A stretch of 64,000 nucleotides of DNA from Lachnospiraceae bacterium (lineage in GTDB: Bacteria > Bacillota > Clostridia > Lachnospirales > Lachnospiraceae), in the NCBI GenBank assembly GCA_017416465.1, contig JAFQCK010000159.1, forward strand, positions 1 to 64,000, written 5' to 3'. Shown piece by piece: positions 1 through 9,271 of this stretch. Numbering within the stretch: position 1 is the first letter of the stretch; each line of letters begins with the position of its first letter. The position numbers and the translations under genes are program-made. The notes beneath the pieces are model-generated. The model worked only from the letters and a program-made list of their open reading frames with translations. It searched no databases and was not told the origin of the DNA.

Positions 1-85
1 AAAAGAAAATAGGCGGCCGTTTCTCACAGCTGCCTACCCGCCAATGGAATATTTGGATTCGGGCATTACCCATGCCTTCCTACGG
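1..85 (-). ncRNA. Probable small RNA or riboswitch/attenuator at the left edge
   Basis: Reading the minus strand, a TATAAT box (92-97) is followed by a GC-rich stretch unlike its AT-rich surroundings. It contains a hairpin GGCAT/ATGCC and ends in a GGCGG/CCGCC stem (12-16 with 38-42) followed by a run of T (TTTTCTTTT). This is the layout of a promoter, a compact structured RNA of about 85 nt and a Rho-independent terminator. I could not match it to a riboswitch family I know. It may be an independent small RNA or the leader of a gene lying off the left edge. Confidence 0.45.
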
Positions 86-163
86 TCTATAATTATACTA
101 GCATATACATAACAAAACTACTAACCACTTTTTTGAAAAAATAAGTCTAAGCTTAAGATGGTG

Positions 164-256
164 TAGTCCATACCCACTCTTGGTTACATATTCAGTTTTT
201 TGGTGCCTTTCTCCACCAATTTTACCGTAACTGATTAAAAAGATATAGTTGGACTA
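164..256 (-). other. Nested hairpin element
   Basis: Three nested complementary pairs are seen: TAGTCCA (164-170) with TGGACTA (250-256), GGTTAC (182-187) with GTAACT (227-232), and TTGGTG (200-205) with CACCAA (214-219). On the minus strand the structure is followed by a T-rich tract (TTATTTTTTC near 130-145), so it could terminate transcription of the truncated XRE gene upstream. No protein is evident here. Confidence 0.4.
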
Positions 257-309
257 ACCTCTGAAATGCCCTATTTATAAGGCTTTCTTAAGCTTGTCAC
301 TATTATATC

Positions 310-438
310 TCAATCCCCTGTCTCCCATTTTGAAATGGTCTTATTTGAAACTCCAAGTCTTTCTGCCAGTTGTTCCTGTGTCAAATTTTTCTGTTTTCTC
401 TTTAATTGAATAAATTTTCCTGTAACTAATTGATTCAT
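310..438 (-). pseudogene. Truncated XRE-family HTH regulator
   Basis: Only 42 codons remain, starting at an ATG with a good ribosome binding site (GGAGGAACACAT). The peptide contains the complete HTH core (LTQEQLAERLGVSNKTISKWE) of an XRE/Cro repressor. It stops at a TGA right after WETGD, where family members normally continue for another 30 or more residues and usually a C-terminal domain. The downstream 170 bp do not continue the family in any frame I checked. It is most likely the remnant of a regulator; a functional 42-residue mini-repressor is less likely. Confidence 0.7.
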
Positions 439-526
439 ATGTGTTCCTCCATTCATTTGATGGTATAAAACTACATCTTTTAGTAAAAAATTCAAATCCC
501 TTATAAGTAGAATATCGGTGGAATCC

Positions 527-1492
527 CTATAAAATAAGGCTATTACACATATCAACTATTTCTTTATTCACTTTTTCCTCATTTTCGAAATATGCTTTAA
601 TACTATTTATAACTTCATAATCTCTATCACATAATTTCTGTAACTTCGCCTTCTCTAAAAACATTTCCACATATTTATCCCAACCTTCAATCACAGAACA
701 TCCTAACACCGGACCTTCATTTAGCAATTCAGCTATAATCTCTCTAACACCTCTAAATTCATCTTCTGTTAAATCACCCTTCATTCGTTCACAAACATCT
801 GCCTTATTAAAGCATGTAAGTGCAGAATATGCCGATAATACATTATTATCTATACCTTCCTTTAAAATCCAATCTTTAATCTCATCATTAACAGGTTCAA
901 GTCTTTCAACAGCATGTATTCTTCCCCAGCCCCTAACTTTTTTTGCCAATTCAAAAACTAATTCATTTCCATTATCCAATCTTAACAATATAAACAAAGC
1001 AAATAAAGTAAATTCATCACTAAGCCCCAATGTCATAACTTTAGATATTAATTCATTATTCCCATTCAAATTAAAAAGTTCAAGCATCGAAAGTCCATAT
1101 TTAACACATTCTCTATCATCTGACTTTGTAATAATATCTACTGAAGTCTTAAATACATTTCTTGCCGGCAATTCATCACTATGCTCAATTATAAATTTCT
1201 GTACGTCATCAATTAACTCTAGTGCTCTTTTTTGTTTCCCTAACTCAGTAAACAATTCTACCGCTTTGTCATAATCACTAGCGGCAGAAGCTCTTACAGC
1301 TTCTTCCATTAATGCCAAATCTTTTTCATCAGCCTCAGTTCTGCCCATATGATATATAGCTACACCATCTATAGCTCCATCTGCCCACTTAATTTTACCA
1401 TCATCTATACTAGGTAAACTAAAATTCTTAGGAAGTACTCCTTCTATCAATGAACTATTTATAATATCAAATAATGATTTCATTTTTTTCAT
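527..1492 (-). CDS. Hypothetical protein, third gene of EcsC operon
   Basis: A 321-residue soluble, acidic, helix-rich protein that I do not recognise. It has no signal peptide or membrane segment. The middle part (about residues 75-260) looks like irregular helical repeats (TPR/HEAT-like in feel, e.g. DYDKAVELFTELGKQKRALELIDD), suggesting protein-protein contacts; this is an impression, not a domain match. The ATG (GGAGATATA upstream) overlaps the stop of the EcsC gene as TAATG, so translation is coupled to it. It is the last gene of a three-gene unit with the EcsC protein and a small acidic protein. Confidence 0.8.
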   Translation of the reverse strand: MKKMKSLFDIINSSLIEGVLPKNFSLPSIDDGKIKWADGAIDGVAIYHMGRTEADEKDLALMEEAVRASAASDYDKAVELFTELGKQKRALELIDDVQKFIIEHSDELPARNVFKTSVDIITKSDDRECVKYGLSMLELFNLNGNNELISKVMTLGLSDEFTLFALFILLRLDNGNELVFELAKKVRGWGRIHAVERLEPVNDEIKDWILKEGIDNNVLSAYSALTCFNKADVCERMKGDLTEDEFRGVREIIAELLNEGPVLGCSVIEGWDKYVEMFLEKAKLQKLCDRDYEVINSIKAYFENEEKVNKEIVDMCNSLIL

Positions 1493-2289
1493 TATATCTC
1501 CAATTTCTTTCTCATCTTTTTTAACAAAAATCTTTTCTTATATTTTAAATTTGCATATTCCGTTATTTGCTTTAAATACAACATATCATATGCACCACCT
1601 ACTGCACCAACAACCGGAATCCCTTGTAAAAATTTCATATAAAGCAATTCCTTTGATAAACCGGATGCAGTAAACTCTATCTGCTTCCTTTCATCATAAT
1701 CCTCAGGAACCTCAAGATTCAAAATATAATCATCAATTATCCTATCTATTTTAAGCATTTCATCACCGTAAAGAACTGCACCTTGAATTATAAGAAGAAT
1801 AAATCTTCGTTCTCCTTCTGTTTCATATTCATATCCATAATTAAGTGCAATCTCATAAATGCTTTTTAAAATCATACCTGTAAAAACCGGTATATCCGGA
1901 AGACCTACACCTACAATCCCCATTCCTATACCTGTAACTCCCGATAAAAGCGTATTAACTATACCTGAGCTCTCTGCTTTCTTTCCAAATTCTTTTAACG
2001 ATTTTCTATCATGTCGTACCTCATTAGCATATTCATTGATAGTATATGTATTTTGAATTTCCTCTTTTTTATACGTCTTTTCAATTATATCTGTGCCCTT
2101 TTCAAAAATCATCCCAAAGGCTTTTACAAATGCTTTATCAAGCGTTCCCTGTAACTTATAAGGAACCTTTTCAGCTAATTTTTGATTCAAGAAACTATCT
2201 TTTTGTTCCTCACGCTTTTTAAGAAATTTCTGTTCTTTCCTTTTGAGCTTTTCTAATTCCTCCACTACCGGACTTTTTCTTTGAAACAT
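1492..2289 (-). CDS. EcsC family protein
   Basis: 265 residues matching the EcsC family as I know it: a charged N-terminus, then the typical segment with glycine-rich hydrophobic stretch (GVTGIGMGIVGVGLPDIP, about 117-134) and FTGMILKSIYEIAL..YG (about 136-155), then a C-terminal hydrophobic GIPVVGAVGGAYD stretch (about 225-237) and a basic tail. EcsC proteins are peripheral or membrane-associated and their biochemical role is unclear. SD is GAGGGTGATTCT before ATG. It lies 15 bp after the small acidic gene and overlaps the next gene by one base, indicating an operon. Confidence 0.85.
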   Translation of the reverse strand: MFQRKSPVVEELEKLKRKEQKFLKKREEQKDSFLNQKLAEKVPYKLQGTLDKAFVKAFGMIFEKGTDIIEKTYKKEEIQNTYTINEYANEVRHDRKSLKEFGKKAESSGIVNTLLSGVTGIGMGIVGVGLPDIPVFTGMILKSIYEIALNYGYEYETEGERRFILLIIQGAVLYGDEMLKIDRIIDDYILNLEVPEDYDERKQIEFTASGLSKELLYMKFLQGIPVVGAVGGAYDMLYLKQITEYANLKYKKRFLLKKMRKKLEI

Positions 2290-2304
2290 AGAATCACCCT
2301 CTTT

Positions 2305-2724
2305 TTATGCCATATTTATTGTTATTGCTAGTACTTCATCCCAAAATGTATCATTATCCACTGCTTGATAATCTAATTCTCTAATATAATTCTCAAACTC
2401 TTCTATCCAATTCTCATCAATAACCTCTTCCCAAAAGTCCCCTTCCGGATTTTCTTCAAAAATTTCTAATTCAGGTAGTACTTCACCTTCCATCAACTGT
2501 CTTTTAATAAAATCTCCAAATTTCTCAAAACCACCTTTACTCTCTGTAAAAAAAGTCATATCCAAAGAAAGAAACTTTGGAATACCATATTTAGTTAATA
2601 TTTCCTTACTTGTATTATCTAATGCCAATTTTTTTATTTTATCCAAAGAATATGCAACTATTTCTTCCTCATCTTCTTTTGCCACTTTATTTAATTCGAT
2701 AAGTTCATTTATTAATTCACTCAT
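2305..2724 (-). CDS. Small acidic hypothetical protein
   Basis: 139 residues from the ATG preceded by AAAGGAGAGTTAACA; an in-frame ATG seven codons upstream lacks a good SD and was not chosen. The protein is strongly acidic, rich in Trp/Glu near the C-terminus (FWEEVIDENWIEEFENYIREL) and has no membrane segment. No family recognised. First gene of the unit with the EcsC protein, so probably functionally linked to it. Confidence 0.7.
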   Translation of the reverse strand: MSELINELIELNKVAKEDEEEIVAYSLDKIKKLALDNTSKEILTKYGIPKFLSLDMTFFTESKGGFEKFGDFIKRQLMEGEVLPELEIFEENPEGDFWEEVIDENWIEEFENYIRELDYQAVDNDTFWDEVLAITINMA

Positions 2725-2841
2725 TGTTAACTCTCCTTTTTTCATTTTTATTATTTTCCTTCTATTAATTAAATTCCTCTAATTATATATGCATATATTT
2801 TTCTACACACTATTTATATTTACCAATATATTTTACCCCTG

Positions 2842-3147
2842 TCAAAAAACACATAAATGGCATTCTGCTACATACTTAGTAATTGTATTAAATAAAGTAA
2901 ATTCTTTATCTATCCAAATAAACAGATATAAATTAAGAATAGTCGCCACTAAACCTATGCCTAACAACATATGACAACTATTCTCTGCTTTACTTACTAT
3001 TTTTTTATCAGATAAATACGACATTATTGGCATCAAAACTATTGTTCCGTATACGAACGGAGCAAACAATCTTTTAACTCTTTCAATTAGATATTCCTTA
3101 CTTGTCCTTTTTTGCAGTGCATATTTTGTACTTATCCCCGCTAACAC
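2842..3147 (-). pseudogene. Fragment of an acyltransferase-3 membrane protein
   Basis: The peptide (about 100 codons) contains the segment KYALQKRTSKEYLIERVKRL followed by FAPFVYGTIVLMPIMSYL. This is typical of residues about 50-100 of acyltransferase-3 (OafA-like) integral membrane enzymes. It then jumps to a short hydrophobic stretch and ends. The usual N-terminal helix with the catalytic His and most of the 8-10 membrane helices are missing, and there is no ribosome binding site before the first methionine. I read it as an internally deleted remnant. Confidence 0.65.
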
Positions 3148-3171
3148 AAATTTCTAAACAGTTGAATATAT

Positions 3172-4491
3172 TTAAATAAACATCGTCAAATAATGTGGTA
3201 TTGTTAATTTAACATCATTTTCCCCAATATTTCCACCCACTAGTTTATATGCCACTGAAGGAAAGTATGTTTCTATAAATGTATTTAAAGATTTTGTAGC
3301 CGTATTCCCTGCTTTTACTTCAATTGGAACAACTTCTCCCATTTTCTCAATTAAAAATTCAAGTTCCGAATCATCATTTGGCTTATAATATTGAAGTCTG
3401 TATCCATTCTTTATCAATGTTTCTGCTACAAAATTTTCATATATTCCACCTTTTGCAAATCCTTTTAAATTACCATTTAAAAGTGCTTGTTTTGTAGCAA
3501 ATCCAAATAAAGCCATTAAAAGTCCTGTATCATTTAAATATAATTTAAACTCATTTTCTTTGGCATATGCATTTAAAGGAAGTTCAGGCAATGATGTATT
3601 ATAACAAATATGCACCATATTGGCATCACAAAGCCACTGAATACTATCACCAAATTTTCTCATAGTAGCCTTACTCTCTACTTCTGAATATTTAAACTTT
3701 TTATATTCTCTTGCAAGTTGTCTGGGAATACTATCATAACATTTTCTTACTTTTACCTTTTCTGCACCTTTAGCATGCTGAGAGATATCATCCTCATAAG
3801 AAAAAATAATTTTCTCTTGTATTTCCTGCACTTTTCCAAAATCTTTATGTTCCATAAAATTTGCAACTACTTCCGGCATTCCTCCTACTACGATATATTC
3901 TCTCAAAATCGAATCATATTTTTGATTAATTTCTGTTGGAATCTTTTTTTTCTCTTCAAAAAAACTTTTTAAAAATTCAACAGTTTCTTCACCATATCCG
4001 TATGCCCAAAGAAATTCCTCAAAATCTAACGAATACATCATAATCTGCTTTTCATATCCAACGGGAATAGATTCCACTTCTTCAACTTCACTATCAGCAT
4101 CTTTACTATATGCAAGTCCTAAAAGCGAACCTGAAGCAATGATATCATATCTTCCATCCTCAGCAAGAAATTTTAAAGCAGTTCTTGCATTTGCACATTT
4201 TTGAATTTCATCCAAAAAAATCAAAGTTTTTCCAGGTATCAGCTTTATTCCCGGAATATTAGCTGTAAGCCTTTTATATATTTCTTCTGCCGACTTATCT
4301 CCCTCAAAAATCACCTTTAATGCACTCTGCATATGAAAATTAATTTCAATAAAACTTTCGTATTCTGCCCGACCAAACTCTCTTACAAGATATGTTTTTC
4401 CAACCTGTCTTGCCCCCTTTATTAATAGACATTCCTTTGACTTAGTATCCTTCCATTCCAATAATCGTTCATACATTTTTCTTTTAAGCAT
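3172..4491 (-). CDS. AAA ATPase with DUF4143 C-terminal domain
   Basis: 439 residues. Walker A is GARQVGKT (about 26-33), Walker B LIFLDEIQ (about 89-96). A DUF4143-type C-terminal half carries a nuclease-fold-like motif (DSELEFLIE followed by VPIEVKAGNT, about 372-398), the pattern of PD-(D/E)xK proteins. These ATPases are common mobile or accessory genes of unclear role in gut Clostridia, often near toxin-antitoxin or transposon debris. SD GGAGGATTAGT precedes ATG. It stands alone between an acyltransferase remnant and the 33-bp repeat tract, which supports an accessory origin. Confidence 0.9.
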   Translation of the reverse strand: MLKRKMYERLLEWKDTKSKECLLIKGARQVGKTYLVREFGRAEYESFIEINFHMQSALKVIFEGDKSAEEIYKRLTANIPGIKLIPGKTLIFLDEIQKCANARTALKFLAEDGRYDIIASGSLLGLAYSKDADSEVEEVESIPVGYEKQIMMYSLDFEEFLWAYGYGEETVEFLKSFFEEKKKIPTEINQKYDSILREYIVVGGMPEVVANFMEHKDFGKVQEIQEKIIFSYEDDISQHAKGAEKVKVRKCYDSIPRQLAREYKKFKYSEVESKATMRKFGDSIQWLCDANMVHICYNTSLPELPLNAYAKENEFKLYLNDTGLLMALFGFATKQALLNGNLKGFAKGGIYENFVAETLIKNGYRLQYYKPNDDSELEFLIEKMGEVVPIEVKAGNTATKSLNTFIETYFPSVAYKLVGGNIGENDVKLTIPHYLTMFI

Positions 4492-4572
4492 ACTAATCCT
4501 CCATTTCTAATCAATTCCACCAATATCATTTTATCATATTATATGATTTCATTCAATCATTATGCATTAAAT

Positions 4573-4704
4573 CGGAGGTTTAATTTTCACAAAATCACAT
4601 CATTTCGGAGGTTCTATTTTTACAAAATCACATCATTTCGGAGGTTCTATTTCCACAAAGTTACATCATTTCGCAGGTTCTATTCTCCCAAATTGTAGCA
4701 TCAT
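4573..4704. repeat. 33-bp tandem repeat, about four copies
   Basis: Units start at 4573, 4606, 4639 and 4672 (CGGAGGTT... or CGCAGGTT...), exactly 33 bp apart and progressively diverged. There are no spacers between copies, so it is not a CRISPR. Multiple short direct repeats like these occur at the ends of IS21-type elements, which is one possible origin (inference). They lie just upstream (minus sense) of the DUF4143 ATPase and downstream of folE. Confidence 0.85.
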
Positions 4705-4718
4705 CAGTATTAACAACC

Positions 4719-5273
4719 CTATCTTACCGCATCCATAAAAGTCTTTCTTAACTGTGCATTATCCTCAAACTGTCCTAAAGTTGCAAATGTAACTGTCTTA
4801 CTTCCCGGTTTCTTAACACCTCTCATAGACATACAAAGATGTTCTGCCTCTATCATAACCATAACACCTTTTGCGTGAAGATTATCCATAACCGCTTCTG
4901 CTATCTGACTTGTAAGTCTCTCCTGAATTTGTGGACGTCTTGCAAATACTTCAACTGTTCTTGCGAGCTTACTTAATCCAACTACTTTTCCATCCGGGAT
5001 GTATGCAATATGAACCACACCAAAAAATGGAAGTAAATGATGTTCGCACATAGAATAAAAGGTTATATCTTTTTCAATAACCATATCATTCATAGGACTT
5101 TCAAAAGTCTTCTGTAAATGTTCTTTTGCAGAAGCGGAAAGTCCTCCAAAAATCTCTTCATACATTCTTGCTACACGCTTTGGTGTGTCCACAAGACCTT
5201 CTCTGTTAACATTTTCACCAATTCCTTCAAGCAATAATTCTACTGCTTTCTCAATTTTTTCTTTATCTATCAT
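4719..5273 (-). CDS. folE: GTP cyclohydrolase I (FolE)
   Basis: Converts GTP to 7,8-dihydroneopterin triphosphate, the first step of tetrahydrofolate synthesis. The 184-residue length fits FolE1. Zinc ligands are visible in [10 protein letters not shown] (about 73-82) and in EHLCMSMRG (about 144-152), with PRVARMYEE and [23 protein letters not shown] also typical. The ATG with AAGGAAT upstream was chosen; a GTG lies one codon earlier. The gene overlaps the end of folC by 11 bp, so the two folate genes are translationally coupled at the end of the pot operon. Confidence 0.97.
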   Translation of the reverse strand: MIDKEKIEKAVELLLEGIGENVNREGLVDTPKRVARMYEEIFGGLSASAKEHLQKTFESPMNDMVIEKDITFYSMCEHHLLPFFGVVHIAYIPDGKVVGLSKLARTVEVFARRPQIQERLTSQIAEAVMDNLHAKGVMVMIEAEHLCMSMRGVKKPGSKTVTFATLGQFEDNAQLRKTFMDAVR

Positions 5274-6567
5274 CACTATTCCTTCTTTCTACTGCCAACT
5301 TAGCCTCATCAAGATATGATAACGAACCAAAAATCATAATAACATCATCATTATCAACCATTGAAACTGCCATTTTTACAGCCTCTTCAATAGTATCTGC
5401 ACTAACAACATTATCATTATACTTTTTAGCTGCATTTTTAAGTTCCTCTCCTAAAAGAGCTCTCGCATTATTAGGTGTAACGGTTATAATGTCACTTGCG
5501 TATCCACCCGTAAGCCTTAAAACGCTATCATAATCTTTATCCGCCAATACACCTATTATATATACAATCCTTTTATTTGTAAAATAAATTTCTACACATT
5601 TTTTTATATGCTCTCCCGCACCCGGATTGTGTCCTCCATCAAAATATATATCAGGCTTATCACATATTTTTTCAAATCTTCCATGCCAAATAGTATTCTT
5701 TATTCCGTTATACACACATTCGGCTGAAATATCATAACCTTTTTCCACAACAGCCTCTATAACTTCAATCGCTGTAACTATATTTTCCGTTTGAAAATCA
5801 CCCAACATCATTGTTGTAATATTCTTATATTCATTTCCACTTGCTGACACATAATCAAACACAGTTTTATCCAGCTCATATTTTACATTTTCAGGCACAT
5901 TACAGATTACACACTCAGCATTGTTTTGCATTGCATTTTGAATCATCACCTCAGTAGCTTCTTTAGTCTGATTAGCAACAACTACTGATGAATTTTCTTT
6001 AATAATTCCTGCTTTATGTGTTGCAATTTCAGTGATTGTGTTTCCTAAGAACTGGGTATGGTCAAGACTTATCGGTGTAATAATACTAACCAAAGTATCT
6101 TCAACAATATTAGTTGCATCCATATCACCACCAAGTCCTGTTTCAACCAATGCAAAATCGCATTTTTCCTCATAAAAATAAAGATATGCCAATGCAGTTT
6201 CAATTTCAAATGCAGTAGGAGATTCAAAACCATTTTTTTCAATCCTATCTACTGCCTCTTTAATCTTACTCATTAAAAAAGCATATTTTTCCTCACTTAT
6301 ATACTCGCCATTAATCTGAAAAATCTCCCTATAATCAAAAACAGCAGGCGACGTGTACTTACCCACTTTATAGCCTGCCTGCTTTAATATTTCTGATATA
6401 TAGGCAAGAGTTGAGCCTTTACCGTTAGTACCGGCAATGTGCAGAACTTTAACTTCATTCTGCACATTAGAAAGTTCATTCATAAGTCTTTTGATACTTT
6501 CAAGCCCTAGTATACTGCCCTTTTTCAGAGCCTTATTTATATATTCTCTTGCTTCTAAATAATTCAT
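5263..6567 (-). CDS. folC: Folylpolyglutamate / dihydrofolate synthase (FolC)
   Basis: ATP-dependent ligase adding glutamate to dihydropteroate and folates. The P-loop is [13 protein letters not shown] (about 41-53). Mur-ligase features are [10 protein letters not shown], the central [13 protein letters not shown] (about 142-154), [25 protein letters not shown] and the C-terminal ADKDYDSVL and [10 protein letters not shown] segments. Length (434) fits the family. The start ATG (AGGAG 7 nt upstream) overlaps the potCD stop as TAATG. An upstream extension of eight codons exists but lies inside potCD and lacks an SD. Confidence 0.96.
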   Translation of the reverse strand: MNYLEAREYINKALKKGSILGLESIKRLMNELSNVQNEVKVLHIAGTNGKGSTLAYISEILKQAGYKVGKYTSPAVFDYREIFQINGEYISEEKYAFLMSKIKEAVDRIEKNGFESPTAFEIETALAYLYFYEEKCDFALVETGLGGDMDATNIVEDTLVSIITPISLDHTQFLGNTITEIATHKAGIIKENSSVVVANQTKEATEVMIQNAMQNNAECVICNVPENVKYELDKTVFDYVSASGNEYKNITTMMLGDFQTENIVTAIEVIEAVVEKGYDISAECVYNGIKNTIWHGRFEKICDKPDIYFDGGHNPGAGEHIKKCVEIYFTNKRIVYIIGVLADKDYDSVLRLTGGYASDIITVTPNNARALLGEELKNAAKKYNDNVVSADTIEEAVKMAVSMVDNDDVIMIFGSLSYLDEAKLAVERRNSDDR

Positions 6568-8432
6568 TATTCTGCTCCTACTTTTGTCCAATATTTATCA
6601 TACAATACGTCTCCTTCTGAACCAAGATACTTATATACTTCACATCTTTCGAGTTCATTAGCCTCCGGGAATGCAATCGTACTGTTTCTGATATCTTCAT
6701 CTTCAATAAGCTCTCTTGCCGGAACATTAGGGGTAGAATAAGTAATATAATCAAAGTTCATAAGTGCAATGTCAGGTCTGCATAAGAAATTGATAAATGC
6801 TTCCGCACCCTCTTTATTCTTACAATTTTTAGGAATTACCCAACCATCAATCCACACATTCGAACCTTCCTTTGGAATCACATATTCCAAATCTTCATTC
6901 TCTCTTTGCATATAAATTGCCTCTCCTGAATAAATAACTCCAAGAGCCGCAGCATTTTTAATCATCTTATCTCTTACCTGATCAACAACATATGCCTGAA
7001 CTATCGGTTTTTGTTCAATAAGTAAGTCTGTTGCTTCCTGTAACTCATCTTCATCCATTGTATTAATACTATAACCAAGATAAGATAATGCTACACAATA
7101 AGCATCTCTTACACTATTCTGCATAAGAATCTGATTTTCATATTTTTTGTCAAATAAAACCGACCAACTGTCAATCGGTTCATCAACCATTGATTTGTTA
7201 TACATAATGCCTACAGTTCCCCATGTATACGGAACACAATATTTATTCTCAGGGTCGAATCCCTTTGCACTTTCCATGTACTGACTTCCAATATTCACCA
7301 TATTAGGAACATTTTCAAAGTTTACTTCTGCAAGTAAATCATTTTCAATCATCTTCTGTACCATATAATCTGAAGGACATATTACGTCATAATTTCTTGC
7401 CCCTTTTGCAACGATTGTATACATCTCTTCGTTAGTTTCAAATTCTTCATAATTAACAGTATATCCTGTCTCTTCTTCAAATATCTCTATAACTTCAGGG
7501 TCTATATACTCTCCCCAGTTATATACATTAACTACATTATCACCTGCTTCTGCAAATATAAGATTCTTAAATGAATAATGTATACTTACCACAACAAGTA
7601 AAACTGCAAACACCGCTGTTGAATACTGGAAAACCTTATGTCTTATTTCCGAACTCTTTGTAACTACCTTCTTCTTTGCCGGCGTTTTGTTAATAAGCAA
7701 AAGAAGTACAAAAACTGACACAAATAGCAATGTTGATAAAGCGTACATCTCCGGTTTAATACCTTTTCTTACTTCTGTATAAATCTTAGTAGATAAAGTA
7801 TCAAATCCCGAACCACGAGTGAAATGTGTAATTATAAAATCGTCTAAAGACATTGTAAATGACATAAAAAATCCTGATAAAACTCCCGGCATTATGTCCG
7901 GTAAAGTAATCTTAAAAAAAGCATATGTCTTAGATGCACCCAAATCAAGTGCTGCCTCATACATATTATTATCCATCTGTTTTACCTTAGGCATAATACT
8001 AAGTACTGCATAAGGTATACAGAAAGTAACATGAGCAATCAACACCGTTGAGAAGCTAAGAGTTATTCCTACGCCGATAAATAAAAGCATAAATGCAAGA
8101 CCTGTTACAATCTCAGCATTAAGCATAGGAATATTAATAATACTCATAATAGTTGCTCTTGCAAATCTTTTCATTCTTCTCATTGTAAGACATGCGAGTA
8201 CTCCAATTACGGTAGCTATAAAAGCTGAAAGCACTGCAAGAACAAGTGTTGATTTCAAGGCATCCATTATAGCTTCATTTTCAAATAAATCCTTGTACCA
8301 CTGTAAAGTAAAACCTTTCCATGTTCCAAGAAGCTTAGAATCATTAAATGACGCTACAATCAATACTAAAATCGGGCAATATAAAAATAAAATCATTAGA
8401 AAAAGGTAAATTTTTCTTGCTGCATTTCTCAT
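6567..8432 (-). CDS. potD: PotC-PotD fusion: polyamine ABC permease plus substrate-binding protein
   Basis: One 621-residue protein. Residues 1-265 are an ABC permease of the PotC type, with membrane helices, MYEAALDLGASKTYAFFKITLPDIMPGVLSGF as the EAA loop, and FTMSLDDFIITHF. After a basic linker and one more membrane segment (about 270-290) follows a PotD-type periplasmic-binding-fold domain (VNVYNWGEYIDPEVIEIFEEETGYTV, about 303-328, to the C-terminus). The binding domain is thus tethered outside the membrane to the permease, an arrangement known from some Firmicutes. The start overlaps potB as ATGA. No frameshift is needed to explain the fusion. Confidence 0.93.
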   Translation of the reverse strand: MRNAARKIYLFLMILFLYCPILVLIVASFNDSKLLGTWKGFTLQWYKDLFENEAIMDALKSTLVLAVLSAFIATVIGVLACLTMRRMKRFARATIMSIINIPMLNAEIVTGLAFMLLFIGVGITLSFSTVLIAHVTFCIPYAVLSIMPKVKQMDNNMYEAALDLGASKTYAFFKITLPDIMPGVLSGFFMSFTMSLDDFIITHFTRGSGFDTLSTKIYTEVRKGIKPEMYALSTLLFVSVFVLLLLINKTPAKKKVVTKSSEIRHKVFQYSTAVFAVLLVVVSIHYSFKNLIFAEAGDNVVNVYNWGEYIDPEVIEIFEEETGYTVNYEEFETNEEMYTIVAKGARNYDVICPSDYMVQKMIENDLLAEVNFENVPNMVNIGSQYMESAKGFDPENKYCVPYTWGTVGIMYNKSMVDEPIDSWSVLFDKKYENQILMQNSVRDAYCVALSYLGYSINTMDEDELQEATDLLIEQKPIVQAYVVDQVRDKMIKNAAALGVIYSGEAIYMQRENEDLEYVIPKEGSNVWIDGWVIPKNCKNKEGAEAFINFLCRPDIALMNFDYITYSTPNVPARELIEDEDIRNSTIAFPEANELERCEVYKYLGSEGDVLYDKYWTKVGAE

Positions 8433-9271
8433 AAGATATTACCTCCTTCGCCTTTATCGTATTTAGCTGTAAATAACATATTTAACACAATAAATATCAT
8501 AAGTATTAAAGAAAGTCCTGCTCCAAGATTTAAATTGTCTGCTTTAACCTTGTTTTCCACAAGATTACCGATAAGAAGTAACTTTCCTCCACCTAATATA
8601 TCTGATATTACAAAAGTTGTAAGTGCCGGAACAAATACCATAATTATTCCACTTGCAATTCCGGGAAAGCTAAGTGGGATAATAATCTTTACAAGTGTCT
8701 GGAAATAATTTGCTCCCAAATCTCTTGCCGCATTTATAGTATTATCATCAATCTTTACCAAAACATTATAGATAGGTAATACCATAAATGGTAAGAAATC
8801 GTATACCATACCAAGTACAATTGCATACGGTGTATTAATAATATTAAAATATGGTAAATCAAGCGCATTGATTATATTATCAAGCACACCATTATAATCA
8901 AGAATAGCCTGCCATGCATATGTTCTTAAAAGAAAATTCATCCACATAGGCATAATAAATATAAACACAACAAAGCTGCTCTTCTTCATATGCATATTAC
9001 GAAGAATAAGCGCAAGAGGATATGCTAACAATAAACATATCACTGTACAAATCATCGCAAGTAAAATAGACAGTAACAACGCATCATAATACTCTTTTTG
9101 TGCAATTGTCGCTACATTAGCAGTAGTAAACTTTCCATCTGCGTCAGTAAATCCATAATAAAACACAAAGATAAGAGGAATAACAACAAAAGCAATAATC
9201 CATATTATGTAAGGGCCTGCCAGTAGTGTATTCTTAAATGAACCCTTAAGGGCTTTATTATTAGTCTTCAA
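8429..9271 (-). CDS. potB: Spermidine/putrescine ABC transporter permease PotB
   Basis: Integral membrane permease with about six helices and an EAA loop ([30 protein letters not shown]). Partner of PotA and the PotCD fusion in polyamine import. I prefer the TTG start at 9271: it is preceded by GAGGAGG with nine bases of spacing, giving [10 protein letters not shown]. The ATG at 9289 has its own AGG AGG codons serving as that SD and no SD of its own. The gene overlaps the end of potA by 11 bp. Confidence 0.93.
   Translation of the reverse strand: MKTNNKALKGSFKNTLLAGPYIIWIIAFVVIPLIFVFYYGFTDADGKFTTANVATIAQKEYYDALLLSILLAMICTVICLLLAYPLALILRNMHMKKSSFVVFIFIMPMWMNFLLRTYAWQAILDYNGVLDNIINALDLPYFNIINTPYAIVLGMVYDFLPFMVLPIYNVLVKIDDNTINAARDLGANYFQTLVKIIIPLSFPGIASGIIMVFVPALTTFVISDILGGGKLLLIGNLVENKVKADNLNLGAGLSLILMIFIVLNMLFTAKYDKGEGGNIL

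Noticed and set aside
4573..4704. CRISPR array
   Set aside because: The 33-bp units are contiguous and diverging, with no unique spacers and no cas genes nearby.
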